A DNA stretch of 64,000 bases from Oenanthe sinensis. Taxonomy: Eukaryota; Streptophyta; Magnoliopsida; Apiales; Apiaceae. Shown in pieces: positions 24,121 through 34,646 of the stretch. The position numbers and the translations under genes were made by a program. A model generated the notes under the pieces. That model was not told the origin of the DNA. It did no database searches and saw only the letters and a program-made list of their open reading frames with translations. Location of the stretch: assembly GCA_028671895.1 (NCBI GenBank), contig CM053794.1:21500501-21564500 (forward strand). The letters run 5' to 3'. How positions within the stretch are numbered: position 1 is the stretch's first letter; each line of letters opens with the position of its first letter.

Positions 24121-24193
24121 TGGAGGGTTTGCACTCAACTCTCGTGTATACACTCTGATCACTCCAAACTTAACCTGGCTCTGATGCCAAATT

Positions 24194-24522
24194 TGTTGGG
24201 AAAAACTAAGAAATAAACAGTATATGTGTGTAAATATCAGAAAGAATAAAGACTCAAGTAGTAGTCTTATTAATCATTAACTGCAATACTTGAAAACAAA
24301 TGAACGTGCCTCTTTATATAGGCTACTAGATAACAGGAATAGAGAAATTCTAGCAACTAAGCAGATTAAGGATAAACTCACAACATCCACTACTAGCTTA
24401 TTTGTAGGAACACTAGCAACTACTAATTTGACTTAAACAAACCTGAATTATAGGAAATCCTAATATCAAATAAATAATTAATAAAAAGACCAGGTCAAAC
24501 AACTTTGAATTATTTTTCAACA
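24194..24522 (-). repeat. 5' LTR of Copia C
   Basis: 329 bp. The primer-binding site lies directly to its left (24177-24193). It ends at the AAATC target duplication, where the KTI-3 coding sequence resumes. Confidence 0.95.
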
Positions 24523-24807
24523 AAATCAACAGTCTGGATGGTGGACAAGTATGATAGGCTGAGAAAACGGTATTTCGTAACAATCGGGGGAGTAGGAGCG
24601 GACAGTTAGAGCCTGCAGAACGGTTATTTTAGGATCATGAAAGAGAACAATTATTACAAAATTATATATTGTCCCCGATGCAAATCTGCTGCACCTTGTG
24701 CTGTTACGTACAAGAATGTCGGACCGTATTCTGAACATGGAAGGACTGTGTTTGCGTTAACTGATCAGCCCTATACGCTTTACTTTCAGAAGGTAGTTAA
24801 GGTTTAA

Positions 24808-25444
24808 ATGTGTTGTGTTGATATTTCCGTTGCCTTTCCATGTTTCTGTCAAGTTAGTTCAAACTTGCTAATAATGTATAATAAGCAAGATATAAAGCAT
24901 CTTGCTACTGTTTAATAAAATAAAGGCAGTATTTCTACTGGATGATTGTCAAAGGTGAATTGTACTGTATTCTGTCGACAAGTACTGTAAAGAAATCCAA
25001 CACAACTTAAACGATTTCTGATTCTGAACTCAAATTCCATATCAAACTAATTCGAGCATATTGAGTTAGAACATTTGAGTAGTTCAATTTTTTACACTTT
25101 TAGTCATTAACGTATGGAATGTTTTGCAATCGAACTCGAACTCCAACAATTTCTTAACATACTAAAAATTGTTCCATAACATTATCGAATATAAGTTCAC
25201 ATCAGATCAACTCGAGTCCGAGAACATATCCGACGGATCTTCTCAAGCTCAAACAATTCAAACTCGAACAAATATATTTATCGAATAGTTCCTTTGCTTT
25301 AGAGCCCTAGCTAATCCAACTTTTACTTTGAATCAGAATTCATTTTCAAGCCCGTAGTAAAAATTAAAATATAAAATATATTTTTAAAATTATTAAAAGA
25401 TCTTTTTTCGAGGATAAAGCTTATGCATTTTTTTATTAGATATT
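24808..25444. other. Diverged 3' flank of KTI-3
   Basis: Non-coding. It is alignable with the 3' flank of KTI-1/2 (AATAAAATAAAGG retained near 24915) but carries more substitutions and indels than units 1 and 2 show between them. It ends at about 25430, and a CACTA terminus starts at 25445. Confidence 0.7.
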
Positions 25445-27035
25445 CACTACAAGAAAAGAGTTAAAACTGACCATCTAAATCATTCGGTTTTGGCTGATAC
25501 CGGTCGGTTTAATAGTTAAAACTGACCGACTGAGGTGGTCGGTTTAAATCTAATCTGTTATGATAATTGTTCAGGTTTAATGGTCATAACCGATCACGTA
25601 ATCGATCGGTTATGTGCCTTCCAGTTTTGTAAGAAATCGGCCCACGAATGCCACTTGTCTGCCACTTCGGTTATATATTACTCAAACCCGACCGACACTG
25701 CGGTCGGTTATGATATAAAAATGTGTACTGTTATAACCGACCAATATGCACCTCAGTCGGCTTTGCACATCGGTCGGCTTTGTAGCAGATTGGTTTTTAA
25801 AATTTTGGGAACAGTCATAATCGATCGACTTAAACCGACAATGTATCACAGGAAATCGATCGGTTTTATTATGAATACGGTCGGTTATGCTATGGTCGGT
25901 CGGTTTTACTGGGTTTATGAATATTGGTAAAAAATTATCGTTTATGTGCTATATCGGTCAGTTTTAATGGGTTTTTAAAAAATAAACCAGATTCAGTACA
26001 GCTATTATGGTCCCACCTATTGATCAAAATACCAATCAACCAATATTCTAATGTCAAACATTCTAATACCAACAATCATTCATATACAGAAATTAGACAA
26101 ACAACATCAAATGCTGATTAATCTAACCATTTCTAATAAAATATCATTTAATTAAACATCTGCATCAAACCAACATTTATACCATCCCAAATTAAATTAC
26201 AACAGCCTCCAAATCTAAACAACATTCATAACTTGTTCAATAACAACATTCATAATAAAATATTAATCGGACAAAGAAACACTAGAGTCCGTCTCATGAG
26301 AATTAGCCATCTCCTCATCTTCATCGCCTTCACCTTGGCCATCTTCGCCTTCGCCTTCCCCATCGTCATAGCCTTGGCCATCCTCCAATATCTCATCCTC
26401 ATTTGTATAATCCTTTTACTCGACATTGTGTTTATTTTCCTACACACATTTAAAAATCAATTAGAAGCAATAACGAAAGAGATATATAGGTTAATTAATA
26501 TCAACTAAAGAGTTATAGAGGTTAATATTACCTCACCCATATGCATAACTTGTGTTTCATTTTTTTGGAGAATATCTTCAACCAAATTAGTTACAATACA
26601 TACCATTTCTCCAAACATAAGGTTATTCCATTGAATTCTTCTACTTTTGTCGACAGATGGATCGGAGGCCTCAAGTGCGGTCCGTGCAAAGTTAACTATT
26701 ATCAGGGAGGATGGGTAGCTGTTGTGTAGCAGATTGGTTTTTAAAATTTTTAGAACAATCATAACAGATCGACTTAAACCGATCGTGTATCACAAGAAAT
26801 CAATCAGTTTTATTATGAATGCAGTCGGTTATGTTATGGTCTGTCTGTTTGACTGGATTTATGAATGGTAAAAAAAGGTCGGTTATGTGCTATATCGGTC
26901 GGTTTTACTGAGTTTAAAAAAAACCAGACTCTTTGCAGCTATTGCAGTCCCACCTATAGATCAAAATTACCAATCAACCAACATTCTAATATCAAACATT
27001 CTAATACCAGCAAACCATTCATACACAGAAATTAA
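25445..27035 (-). mobile_element. CACTA transposon 1, one end with subterminal repeats
   Basis: Starts with CACTACAAGAAAA at 25445, the classic plant CACTA (En/Spm) terminus. It is followed by many copies of CGGTCGGTT and variants (about 25497-25910 and again 26770-26905) in both orientations, as in CACTA subterminal regions. The stretch 25785-26100 is repeated at 26727-27035 as a direct duplication. The opposite terminus was not found: at 27036 the sequence switches to a Copia gag fragment, so the element is truncated or the other end lies elsewhere. Confidence 0.8.
26263..26412 (-). pseudogene. Possible last exon of a CACTA-encoded protein (acidic tail)
   Basis: On the minus strand one frame reads an acidic, Gly-rich tail of about 50 codons (DYTNEDEILEDGQGYDDGEG and EDGQGEGDEDEE, then SSVSLSD) and stops at TAA (26263-26265). 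In-frame stops lie just upstream, so it would need a splice acceptor, perhaps near 26410-26440. Acidic tails occur in some CACTA proteins, but I cannot assign this one. It may be a remnant only. Confidence 0.3.
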
Positions 27036-28150
27036 ATACTTGTTACACTTTCCAACTTCCTTGCTTCTACACTCAGTTGCATAGTGTCCCATCTTGTTAT
27101 ACTTGTAACACTTGACCTTTGATTTGTCAAGTGTCTTTGACTTCTCTTCTATGTCTTCTCCCTTTCTGAACTTCTCCTTGCTCTCAGAATTACCAGACCT
27201 CTTCTGAAACTTGTCATGTTTTATGAACTTCATGTACTTCATCATTTTGAAGCCTTTGACAATCATAGCAACTATTTCCATCATGTCAGAATCTGTGACT
27301 TCATCATCAGAGTCTGCATCAGAGTTTGCTTCAGACTTTAACTCACTACTTTCCTTCACCATCATAGCTTTTCCTTTTCCCTTTGAGACTGTAGGTATTT
27401 GTTCCTTAGCTTTCACAATCTTTGTTTCATAATTCAAGGTAAGTGACTTTGCCTTGTCACTTTTCTTGTTCTTCCTTTACTTTAACTCGAAGTCATGAGT
27501 TTTCAGCTTTCCATATACTTAATTCAATGACATGTATTCCAAATCTTCTATGTCACTTATTAAGGATGTCTACAAGAGCCATTCTTCAGGTAGAATTCTT
27601 AGAAATTTAGTGTTTGAATCCACATTATCATACACCTTGTCAACTAGAGCCAAGTCATTTAACAGAGTGAGAAATATGTCATATGTATCAGATATAGACT
27701 CATTATGTTTAGCCTTAAAATATTCATACTTCTGAATAAGAAAAGATCTTCTATTTTCTTAATTTCCTTGGTTCTTTGACATTGAACCACCAAGGCATCC
27801 CAGATTTCCTTTGCTGTCTTGCAAGCAATTACTCTATCAGACATCACAAAGTCCAGACTGTTAAGTAAGATGTTTTTTTACCTTTGCATCCTTGATGACT
27901 TCCTATTTTTTTCATTAGTCCACTCTTTCTTATGCTTCATAGTATAGTTTTTAGGAACTTGTCTTCCTTCAACTACAGTTAGTGGTATTAATTTTGTTGG
28001 TAGATACTGGCCTTCATTAGTCCTGTCTAGATAGTCAGAATCTGTAGCCAAGAACATCATCGTCCTCACCCTTCATGTAGGGTATTCAGCCTTTTTGAGA
28101 ATTAGAATTATGATGTTTTCATCTTGTTTCCAGACATTGTTTAAGATCTT
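27036..28150 (-). pseudogene. Copia family B gag fragment (B2) with damaged zinc knuckle
   Basis: Minus-strand gag related to B1 and B3. The N-terminal part, near 28069-27880, includes MFLATDSDYLDRTNEGQYLP. The UBN2-like region follows, broken by several stops and shifts. A Lys/Glu-rich nucleocapsid segment (27437-26967) carries the knuckle CYKYNKMGHYATEC, in which the second Cys has become Tyr, so zinc binding would fail. No protease or pol follows. The fragment stops against CACTA 1. Confidence 0.8.
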
Positions 28151-28171
28151 TTAGAGTAAAAGAAACTGTCT

Positions 28172-28695
28172 GCTCTGATACCAATTATTACCCAGTAAAT
28201 AGACCATTATACAATGATGGGTTGAATATAGTAGTACCAAACAACTAAAACTAGAGCACAAGTATATGAAAGAAATACTGTTTATATTAACTTTAACAGA
28301 CTTAATACAAAACTCTCTCAAGAAAATTAGACGTTCTTAAGAGTTGTAATGTTATGAAAATAATGTAACTTGAACGATACATCAATATAAACCTAATTTT
28401 GTATTAATATAGTACACAACTACCTCTCTAAATAGTGCAAAGATAATGATTAATAAATACAGAGATACAATTTCCATCGTTATCTTCAGAATAGATAGCT
28501 TTTACAATGCAGTTGTTATTTACTAAAACACTTCCATCTTTATCTTCAATATTTATCGAATAATATCAATTGTTAAACTCTGATCAGCCTAAACTCTGTC
28601 GGTGAGTAAACTCTGATGACATCACTTAGACTTTGATTAGTTTCTGTAGACTCTAGTTGATATTCTCTAACAACATCATTTCTTCATATCTAACA
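28172..28695 (-). repeat. Family B primer site and 5' LTR (B2)
   Basis: The primer site reads TTGGTATCAGAGC on the minus strand (about 28172-28184). The LTR extends to the TAACA end near 28695. It shares the G-run/TTGAATATAGTAG start and the AAACTCTGA-rich centre with B1 and B3 but is more diverged from them than they are from each other. Confidence 0.7.
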
Positions 28696-28734
28696 TTCAA
28701 TTTCCTTAATTAAATTCAAATAACTTTTATAGAT

Positions 28735-29959
28735 ATTAAAAAATTTATTTTTAAAATAATGTATTTGAAATTAGATAATTTTAAGTGGTTTGAATTATAT
28801 CTAATCGATCATGTAATATATTTGATATCATCATATAGTATCAATTATTCCTTTATCAAATATTAGTTTTGTTATATGAACTCTATATTTTATTACAATT
28901 ATTTTATATAATAAAATTAAACTTATATTAAATAGAACATTTTATATATTATATATTTAATCTAATTATTTAATATATCAAAATCTCGAATCTCACATTA
29001 TTCTCCCGTTGATTATTTTGTTAAAAAGTCATTTTTTAATATAATTATATATTTTAATTGATCTAAAGTGTACCTAATTTGGCGAATAAAAATTATTTTT
29101 CTTATGTAAATTGAAATAATTTTTATATATAATACAAAATTTATTTTTTAAATTGGGTATCTAAATTCGATTATATTAAATGGTTCAAATTTTTAAAGTA
29201 TAGTTATATCACAAATCTCATGTTATTTTCTTACATTTAATTTATTTTAATAAGTGACTCGTTATAAGACATAAGAGTACATCCGTCATTTCAAATTGAA
29301 TAAAATGTATCATGAAATAATTTTTTACTATTTGATTGTCTCAGCAAAATATATGTTGGGATATTATGTTATTTTTTCTTATGTACATTGAAATAAATAT
29401 TATATATAAATCAAAATTAATATTTAAATTGAGTGCTTTAAATTCAATTATATTAAATGATTCAAGTTTTCAAAGTTTATATATATCTAAAATCTCATAT
29501 TATTTTTTCACTCGTAATTTCTTTTAATAGGTGACCCATTATAAGACATAATAATACATCCGTCATTTTAAATTTATTAAAATGACTAAAGAATAAATTG
29601 TACAAAATTTATGTTTAGATTGGGTGTTTTAAATTCAATTTATTAAATGGTTCAAGTTTTTGATATATATATATAACACCCAATCTAATCATAAATTTTG
29701 TACAATTTATTCTTTAGTCATTTTAATATATATATATCTTAAATCTCATATCATTTTTTACTCGTAATTTATTTTAATAAATGACTACATCCGTCATTTC
29801 AAATTGAATAAAATGACTCAAAAATAAATTATATCATGATTCTGCCATTATATATATATATATATATATATAAGTCAAAAGAAAAGAGATAAGATTCATA
29901 CACATGCATACACATATTATGAGTATGATATCAAGCACATGTGACATAGTGATGTGGTG
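28735..29959. other. AT-rich non-coding block of duplication copy 2
   Basis: No gene. It matches 10505-11540 and has the same internal direct repeats. Near 29850 lies a short AT run. The inverted repeat at 29577-29726 is unique to this copy. Confidence 0.75.
29577..29726. repeat. 52-bp inverted repeat (fold-back)
   Basis: Arms 29577-29628 and 29675-29726 are reverse complements with one mismatch, separated by 46 bp. The right arm begins AACACCCAATCTAATCAT. Copy 1 of the duplication has only the left-arm equivalent (about 11320-11380), so the second arm arose after, or was lost since, the duplication. Confidence 0.9.
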
Positions 29960-30661
29960 GAAAAAAGATTTTTAAATTTGTTGGTAGAACCAATTAAGTT
30001 GCTAAGATAGTGAGTTTTCAATTTTACATAGACCCCATCTAAAGACATCTCATCTAAATCAGACTTAATTGTCTCTTATCAAAAATGTCTGTAGATCTCA
30101 TTCTTCTGGAAGAGTCCTTAGAAACTTGGTGTTTGAGTCTTCATTGTCATACACTTTATCCACCAAAGCCAAGTTGTTTAATAGAGTTAGAAATCTGTCA
30201 TAGATATCTATGAGGGATTCATTCTGTTTTCCTTTAAAGTATTCATATTCCTGAATTAACACAGATCTTCCGTTTTTCTTAATTTCCCTGGTTCCTTGAC
30301 ATTGAACCTCCAGTGCATCTCATATCTCTTTTGCTGTTTTACATGCTATTACCATGTTAGACATTACAGAGTCAAGACTGTTATGCAATATGTTCCTTAC
30401 CTTGGCATCTTTGAGGACTTCTTGCTTTTCTTCATTGGTTCATTCTTTCTTGTCCTTCACTGTATAATGTTTAGGAACTTGTCTTCCTTCTACAATAGTT
30501 ACAGGCACCAATTTTGTTGGAAGATACTGGCCTTCATTGATTCTATCCAAATAATCAGGGTCTGTTGCTTCCAAAAACATTAACATCTTCACCCTCCATG
30601 TAGGGTACTCAGCTTTCTTCAAGATTGGAATTCTTATGCTCTCATACTTGTTTCCTGACAT
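29960..30661 (-). pseudogene. Copia family B gag fragment (B3)
   Basis: Duplicate of B1: the start reads SGNKYESIRIPILKKAEYP at 30661. The N-terminal gag region follows, with stops and shifts, and it is truncated at the same place as B1. It is slightly better preserved than B1 at its start. Confidence 0.8.
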
Positions 30662-30697
30662 GATTTTATGATCTAACTGTTGAATTTAACTGCCTGC

Positions 30698-31246
30698 TCT
30701 GATACCAATTATTTGCCCAAAAATATAATCTATTACAGAAAGGGGGGTTGAATATAATAGTACCAATTTATCGATCAAGAACACAAGTATATAAAAAATG
30801 TACACTTTTTGTATTAAAGATAATGAATAAAATACAAAACTCTCTCAAGAAATTCTTTGTTCTCAGGAGCTGCTAGGTTATGAATAATATGATGTGAAAG
30901 TTACAATTAAGTTAACCTATGTCTGTGTTTATATAGACACAGTTACAATTCAATTACAAATCAGATTAAGAAAAGAACATCTTTAAATAAGGAAATATAC
31001 TTGCATTATGATTCCTTCTCACTATCCTAATCAAACTCTGATTTGATTGCTTCCTTCACAAACTCTGAAGTGTAAACTCTGTTGGTTGATTATTCTCTGT
31101 CTTGAGCATTCTCTGTTAGAGTAAACTCTGATTGAGTATTCTCTGATAGAGTAAACTCTGACCGACAGCTTCTTCATTCTCTTATGACGTCAGCATAAAC
31201 TCTGATTGGTATTCTCTGACAATCATCAGTGTTTGGATTCGTAACA
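30698..31246 (-). repeat. Family B primer site and 5' LTR (B3)
   Basis: Primer site TTGGTATCAGAGC on the minus strand at about 30697-30709. The LTR runs from about 30712 to AACA near 31246. It is the counterpart of B1 in the other duplication copy. Confidence 0.7.
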
Positions 31247-33095
31247 TATATTAATATGAAATTTAAAATAGTTCAAGTATTTGAATGAACTCATTTTTTG
31301 CTCATAAACCAACGGAAAGTTAACATACAATAAAGTGATGAATTAGCTTATTTTTCTAAATTTTAAGTACGGACAAACGAGTATTTGATGTGTTGCATTT
31401 GCATATATATGTGCATCGATCAACATGAATCAAGTGAGTCGGGAACCAGGCAACATATTGATTTGTTTGATATGCAGTTGGGATAAATGAAAGATCGATT
31501 GTCACACTTGCGTGTGTGATGATGGACTATATATTGGATTGGCCGACGTGAATCAAGTTAGTATGTGTTCATGCAACAGATTGCTTCACATGTATGTAGT
31601 TGGACAAATAGAGGTCAATGGTATACATGTGTGTATACAAGTGGGCATTCGAGAATAAATATGCTGGGGTTTGGAGTATTTGACTCGGGGGAGTTTTGGA
31701 AATGTTTGTGGTAGGCAAGTTTATTTTTTTGGAAGAAATATGAGGGAAAGAGTTAGAAGTTTGGAAGGGGGTGATTGTTGTGTTTTAAGCCTAAAACACT
31801 ATCTATTTCCTCACTTTTACTCTTTGTCTTACATTGAACCCACAACCACAAACTCACTTCCCTTCCTCTATAAATAAACCCCTTTCCCCTCTTTACTAAA
31901 TACACTTTTCTTTTGTCTCTTTTCTTTATAGCTGCTAGATAGTCCATCTACTAGAAAAGTCAGTTTAGCCCGCTTTTAGGAAGTGTTGTGATAGAAGGTC
32001 ATCATGCCTAAACTACCATTATGAGTGTTCAGTTTTGATTGTAGCCATCGGAGGTGGTCCCGCTGAAGGGGGTCGTTCTATCGGGTTGTGTGACACTGCT
32101 CGGGTTGGAAGATGGAGAGAAAGAAAGACTGTCGGGAAATAGTAATAGAGGGAGGTTTAGAGGGAAACACTTCAGTGAGTAATGGATATACATAATATGT
32201 GTCGAACTGACCTCCACTAATATTTTCCATCTAAATCAATGAAATCGTGTAGTTTATATATGTTAAATGAAATAATGGATAAAACAATGTGGTATCTTTT
32301 ATAAGAATATGATTTAAATTAAATTAATTTAAAATTTGTTTCACAATTTTTTTAATTAAAACTAGGTGATGACCTGCTTGAAATTTGATACAAACTTCAG
32401 TGACAAATTAACTGTTGAAGACTATTTCAATGTGACATGTCAGCATATTTAGGAAACTAAGGGCATATATGAATATGAAAATTTTAAATAATTCAAGTAT
32501 TTGACTGAAATCATTTTTTGCTCATAAACCAACGGAAAGTTAACATAGAGTAGTGTGAATCAGCTTATTTTCCCAAATTTTAAGTACGGATAAACAGCTC
32601 ACTATTAACTTAAAGTAAACTGACTCCGCGTCAGTCAAAAAAAAGGAAGTAAACTGACTCCGCTTAATGCAGATTGCAGAGCCAAACTGGCCCTAAACCA
32701 AATACTAGTTTTTCCCTTCAAAACTCTCGTTTTTCTCTCTTTCCTTGATATAACAATCCACCTTTCGTACTTCTGTTAATTTATAGAATTTATACACATT
32801 TTTAATTTTATTAATCTTTTTGTTAAAAAAGGTTTTAACGTTTGATCAAATACATACTACTATCCAAGATCCAAGCACTTCAGAAAAAAATTCTTGTTTC
32901 ACAAAATTTATAGTTACAATATCACATATATAATAACTAGTGAATACATTTTCCCAAGATTATACTTTTGTTAAAAAAATTAATCTTTGATATACAGAAT
33001 ACTAACCTCAACTAGTTGTAATATAAAGAAAGTACCGAACGGTATAGTACTTTCTCATTAAAAATATAACACGATCTCTTCAAACTACAATAATC
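31247..33095. other. KTI-4 upstream region with LTR remnant
   Basis: Non-coding. 31761-31775 is the polypurine tract and 31776 to about 32195 the truncated LTR matching 13125 onward. About 230 bp at 31330-31568 are missing from copy 1. From 32200 the sequence follows 14575 onward, and the empty site for the 599-bp retroposon is at about 32400. Confidence 0.75.
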
Positions 33096-33262
33096 TTAGG
33101 GAAGCATATGTTCAAAATCCAGGAGTACTATTAAACCTCGGCGCCACCTTTTTATATTTACAGTATCAAAATTCCCGGATTTCAATGACGGAAAAAGATA
33201 ACATGTGGAATTTGGTACATTCATGCACAAATTAATTAAGAAGCTAGGCTTATCTACTCCCC

Positions 33263-33270
33263 TATAAATA
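33263..33270 (+). promoter_or_regulatory. KTI-4 TATA box
   Basis: TATAAATA, 51 bp before the ATG, as in KTI-1, with the same CATGCA motif about 40 bp further upstream (33222-33227). Confidence 0.6.
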
Positions 33271-33320
33271 CAAGAATCGTCTCCATATTTATTCACACAA
33301 CAAACAAACGTTCTAACATA

Positions 33321-33950
33321 ATGAAGACAACTCTCGCACTATTTTTGACATTCCTTCTGTATGCTTTCACTTTCGCTGCAGCAGATCTCAACCCGGTGTT
33401 GGATTTTTCTGGTAGCAAGCTTGTAACAGGGGTTGATTACTACATAATTCCAATCATTGGTGGCAAAGGAGGTGGCGTGTCATTAGCTTCTGTTCGAAAT
33501 AAAACATGCCAACTTGATGTTGCCCAAGATAATCTCTATAGAAATGGCCTATGGGTAAGGATTCATCCCGTAAATATTAAGAAAGGTGTTAGCGGCCGAG
33601 TAATACGCGAATCCACTGATTTGGTCGTCAGCATCACATCTCCGAAAATTAAAACATGCGGTAAATCAACAGTCTGGATGGTGGACAAGTATGATATGCT
33701 GAGAAAACGGTATTTCGTAACAATCGGGGGTGTAGGAGCGGACAGTAAGAGCCTGCAGAACGGTTATTTTAGGATCATGAAAGAGAACAGTTATTATAAA
33801 ATTATATATTGTCCCCGAGTACAGTGCAAATCTTCACCTTGTGCTGTTACGTGCAAGAATGTTGGACCGTATTCTGAACATGGAAGGACTCTGTTTGCGT
33901 TAACTGATCAGCCCTATACGCTTTACTTTCAGAAGGTAGTTAAGGTTTAA
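33321..33950 (+). CDS. KTI-4: Kunitz protease inhibitor, protein identical to KTI-1
   Basis: 209 residues, identical in protein to KTI-1 and KTI-2. I found one silent base change (TAC to TAT for a Tyr, near 33797). It has the same signal peptide, six cysteines and reactive-loop region. It lies in the second copy of the segmental duplication as a single gene rather than a tandem array, so the duplication either preceded the tandem amplification or took only one unit. Its distal promoter matches KTI-1 except for small indels. It ends with AATAAA about 108 bp after the stop. It faces KTI-5, which is on the other strand about 1.5 kb away. Confidence 0.92.
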   Translation: MKTTLALFLTFLLYAFTFAAADLNPVLDFSGSKLVTGVDYYIIPIIGGKGGGVSLASVRNKTCQLDVAQDNLYRNGLWVRIHPVNIKKGVSGRVIRESTDLVVSITSPKIKTCGKSTVWMVDKYDMLRKRYFVTIGGVGADSKSLQNGYFRIMKENSYYKIIYCPRVQCKSSPCAVTCKNVGPYSEHGRTLFALTDQPYTLYFQKVVKV

Positions 33951-34646
33951 CTGTTATGTGTTGATGTATCCATTGCCTTTCTGTATTTCTGTCAAGTTAG
34001 TTAAAAACTTGCTAATAATGTATAATAAGCAAGATATAAAGCATCTTGCTACTGTTCAATAAAATAAAGGCAGCATTTCTACCGGATGATTGTCAAAGGT
34101 ACTATGATGTTTAAGGTCTTTCACAACATGGGCAAGAGAAGGGGTACCTTTTGTGTTAATGTATACCTAAATGATCGAAAACACGGCAGTAAAGAAATCT
34201 AACACAACTTAAATGATTTCTCATATTCAACTCAAATTCCATAACAAACTAATTCGAGATTATTGAGTTCAAACATTTGAGTAGTTCAATTTTTTACATT
34301 TTTAATCATTAACAAATCAATTTTTTTGAATCAAACTCGAACTCCAATAATTTCCTAACAAACTAAAAATTGTTCCCTAACATTATGGAACATATTTCCA
34401 TATCTCAACTCGAGTCTGAGTACATGTATGAACTTCTCAAGTTCAAATGAGTCAACCTCAAACTTATATATTTGTAGAATAGTCCTTTGGTTTAGGGTCC
34501 TAATCTAACGTTGAATCAAAATTTTGAAGCCCGGCCCATAGTGAAAAATAAAATATATTTGATAAATTTTCAAAATTATAAAAAGATCTTTGTTTGAGGA
34601 TAACCCATATGCATTTTTTGGGAATTACAAAATTACATAAAGGTGC
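33951..34646 (+). other. KTI-4 3' flank
   Basis: Non-coding, nearly identical to 16944-17640. It ends abruptly at 34646, where the LINE fragment starts. Confidence 0.75.

Larger units (their letters stand above)
19828..24522 (-). mobile_element. Ty1/Copia retrotransposon C, structurally complete and recent
   Basis: 4,695 bp with two 329-bp LTRs (19828-20156 and 24194-24522), TGTTGGG...TCAACA termini and a perfect 5-bp target duplication AAATC (19823-19827, 24523-24527). A polypurine tract (AAGGGAGGG on the minus strand) abuts the left LTR. A primer site (TTGGCATCAGAGCC) abuts the right LTR. By eye the LTRs differ at only about two bases, so insertion is recent. All domains of a Copia polyprotein are present in order, but a frameshift and stops break them (see sub-features). 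Confidence 0.97.
19481..24807 (+). pseudogene. KTI-3: Kunitz inhibitor pseudogene split by Copia C
   Basis: Third unit of the array. It opens with the same signal peptide and first 86 residues as KTI-1 apart from a few changes, then hits a TAA at 19739-19741. A second stop follows near 19811, and a third (TAG) near 24606 after the insertion. Copia C (19828-24522) sits inside the codons just after the second conserved Cys, flanked by AAATC on both sides. The 3' part resumes at 24523 and ends at the usual C-terminus at 24807, with a net loss of residues in the cysteine cluster. The stops alone would inactivate the gene, so it need not have been functional when the element arrived. Confidence 0.93.
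28735..34646 (+). repeat. Segmental duplication, copy 2 (partner 10505-17645)
   Basis: Collinear with 10505-17645 with the differences listed there. The left edge is close to 28735 (TTATTTTTAAAATAATGTAT) and the right edge is exactly where AAATTACATAAAGGTGC ends and LINE sequence begins (34647). It carries KTI-4 with about 5 kb of upstream sequence, so KTI-4 keeps the same distal promoter as KTI-1. Confidence 0.9.

Noticed and set aside
26233..26508. Plus-strand frame of 91 hydrophobic codons that could look like a membrane protein
   Set aside because: It is the complement of an acidic Gly/Asp/Glu-rich coding tail on the minus strand. The hydrophobicity comes from reading its codons backwards.
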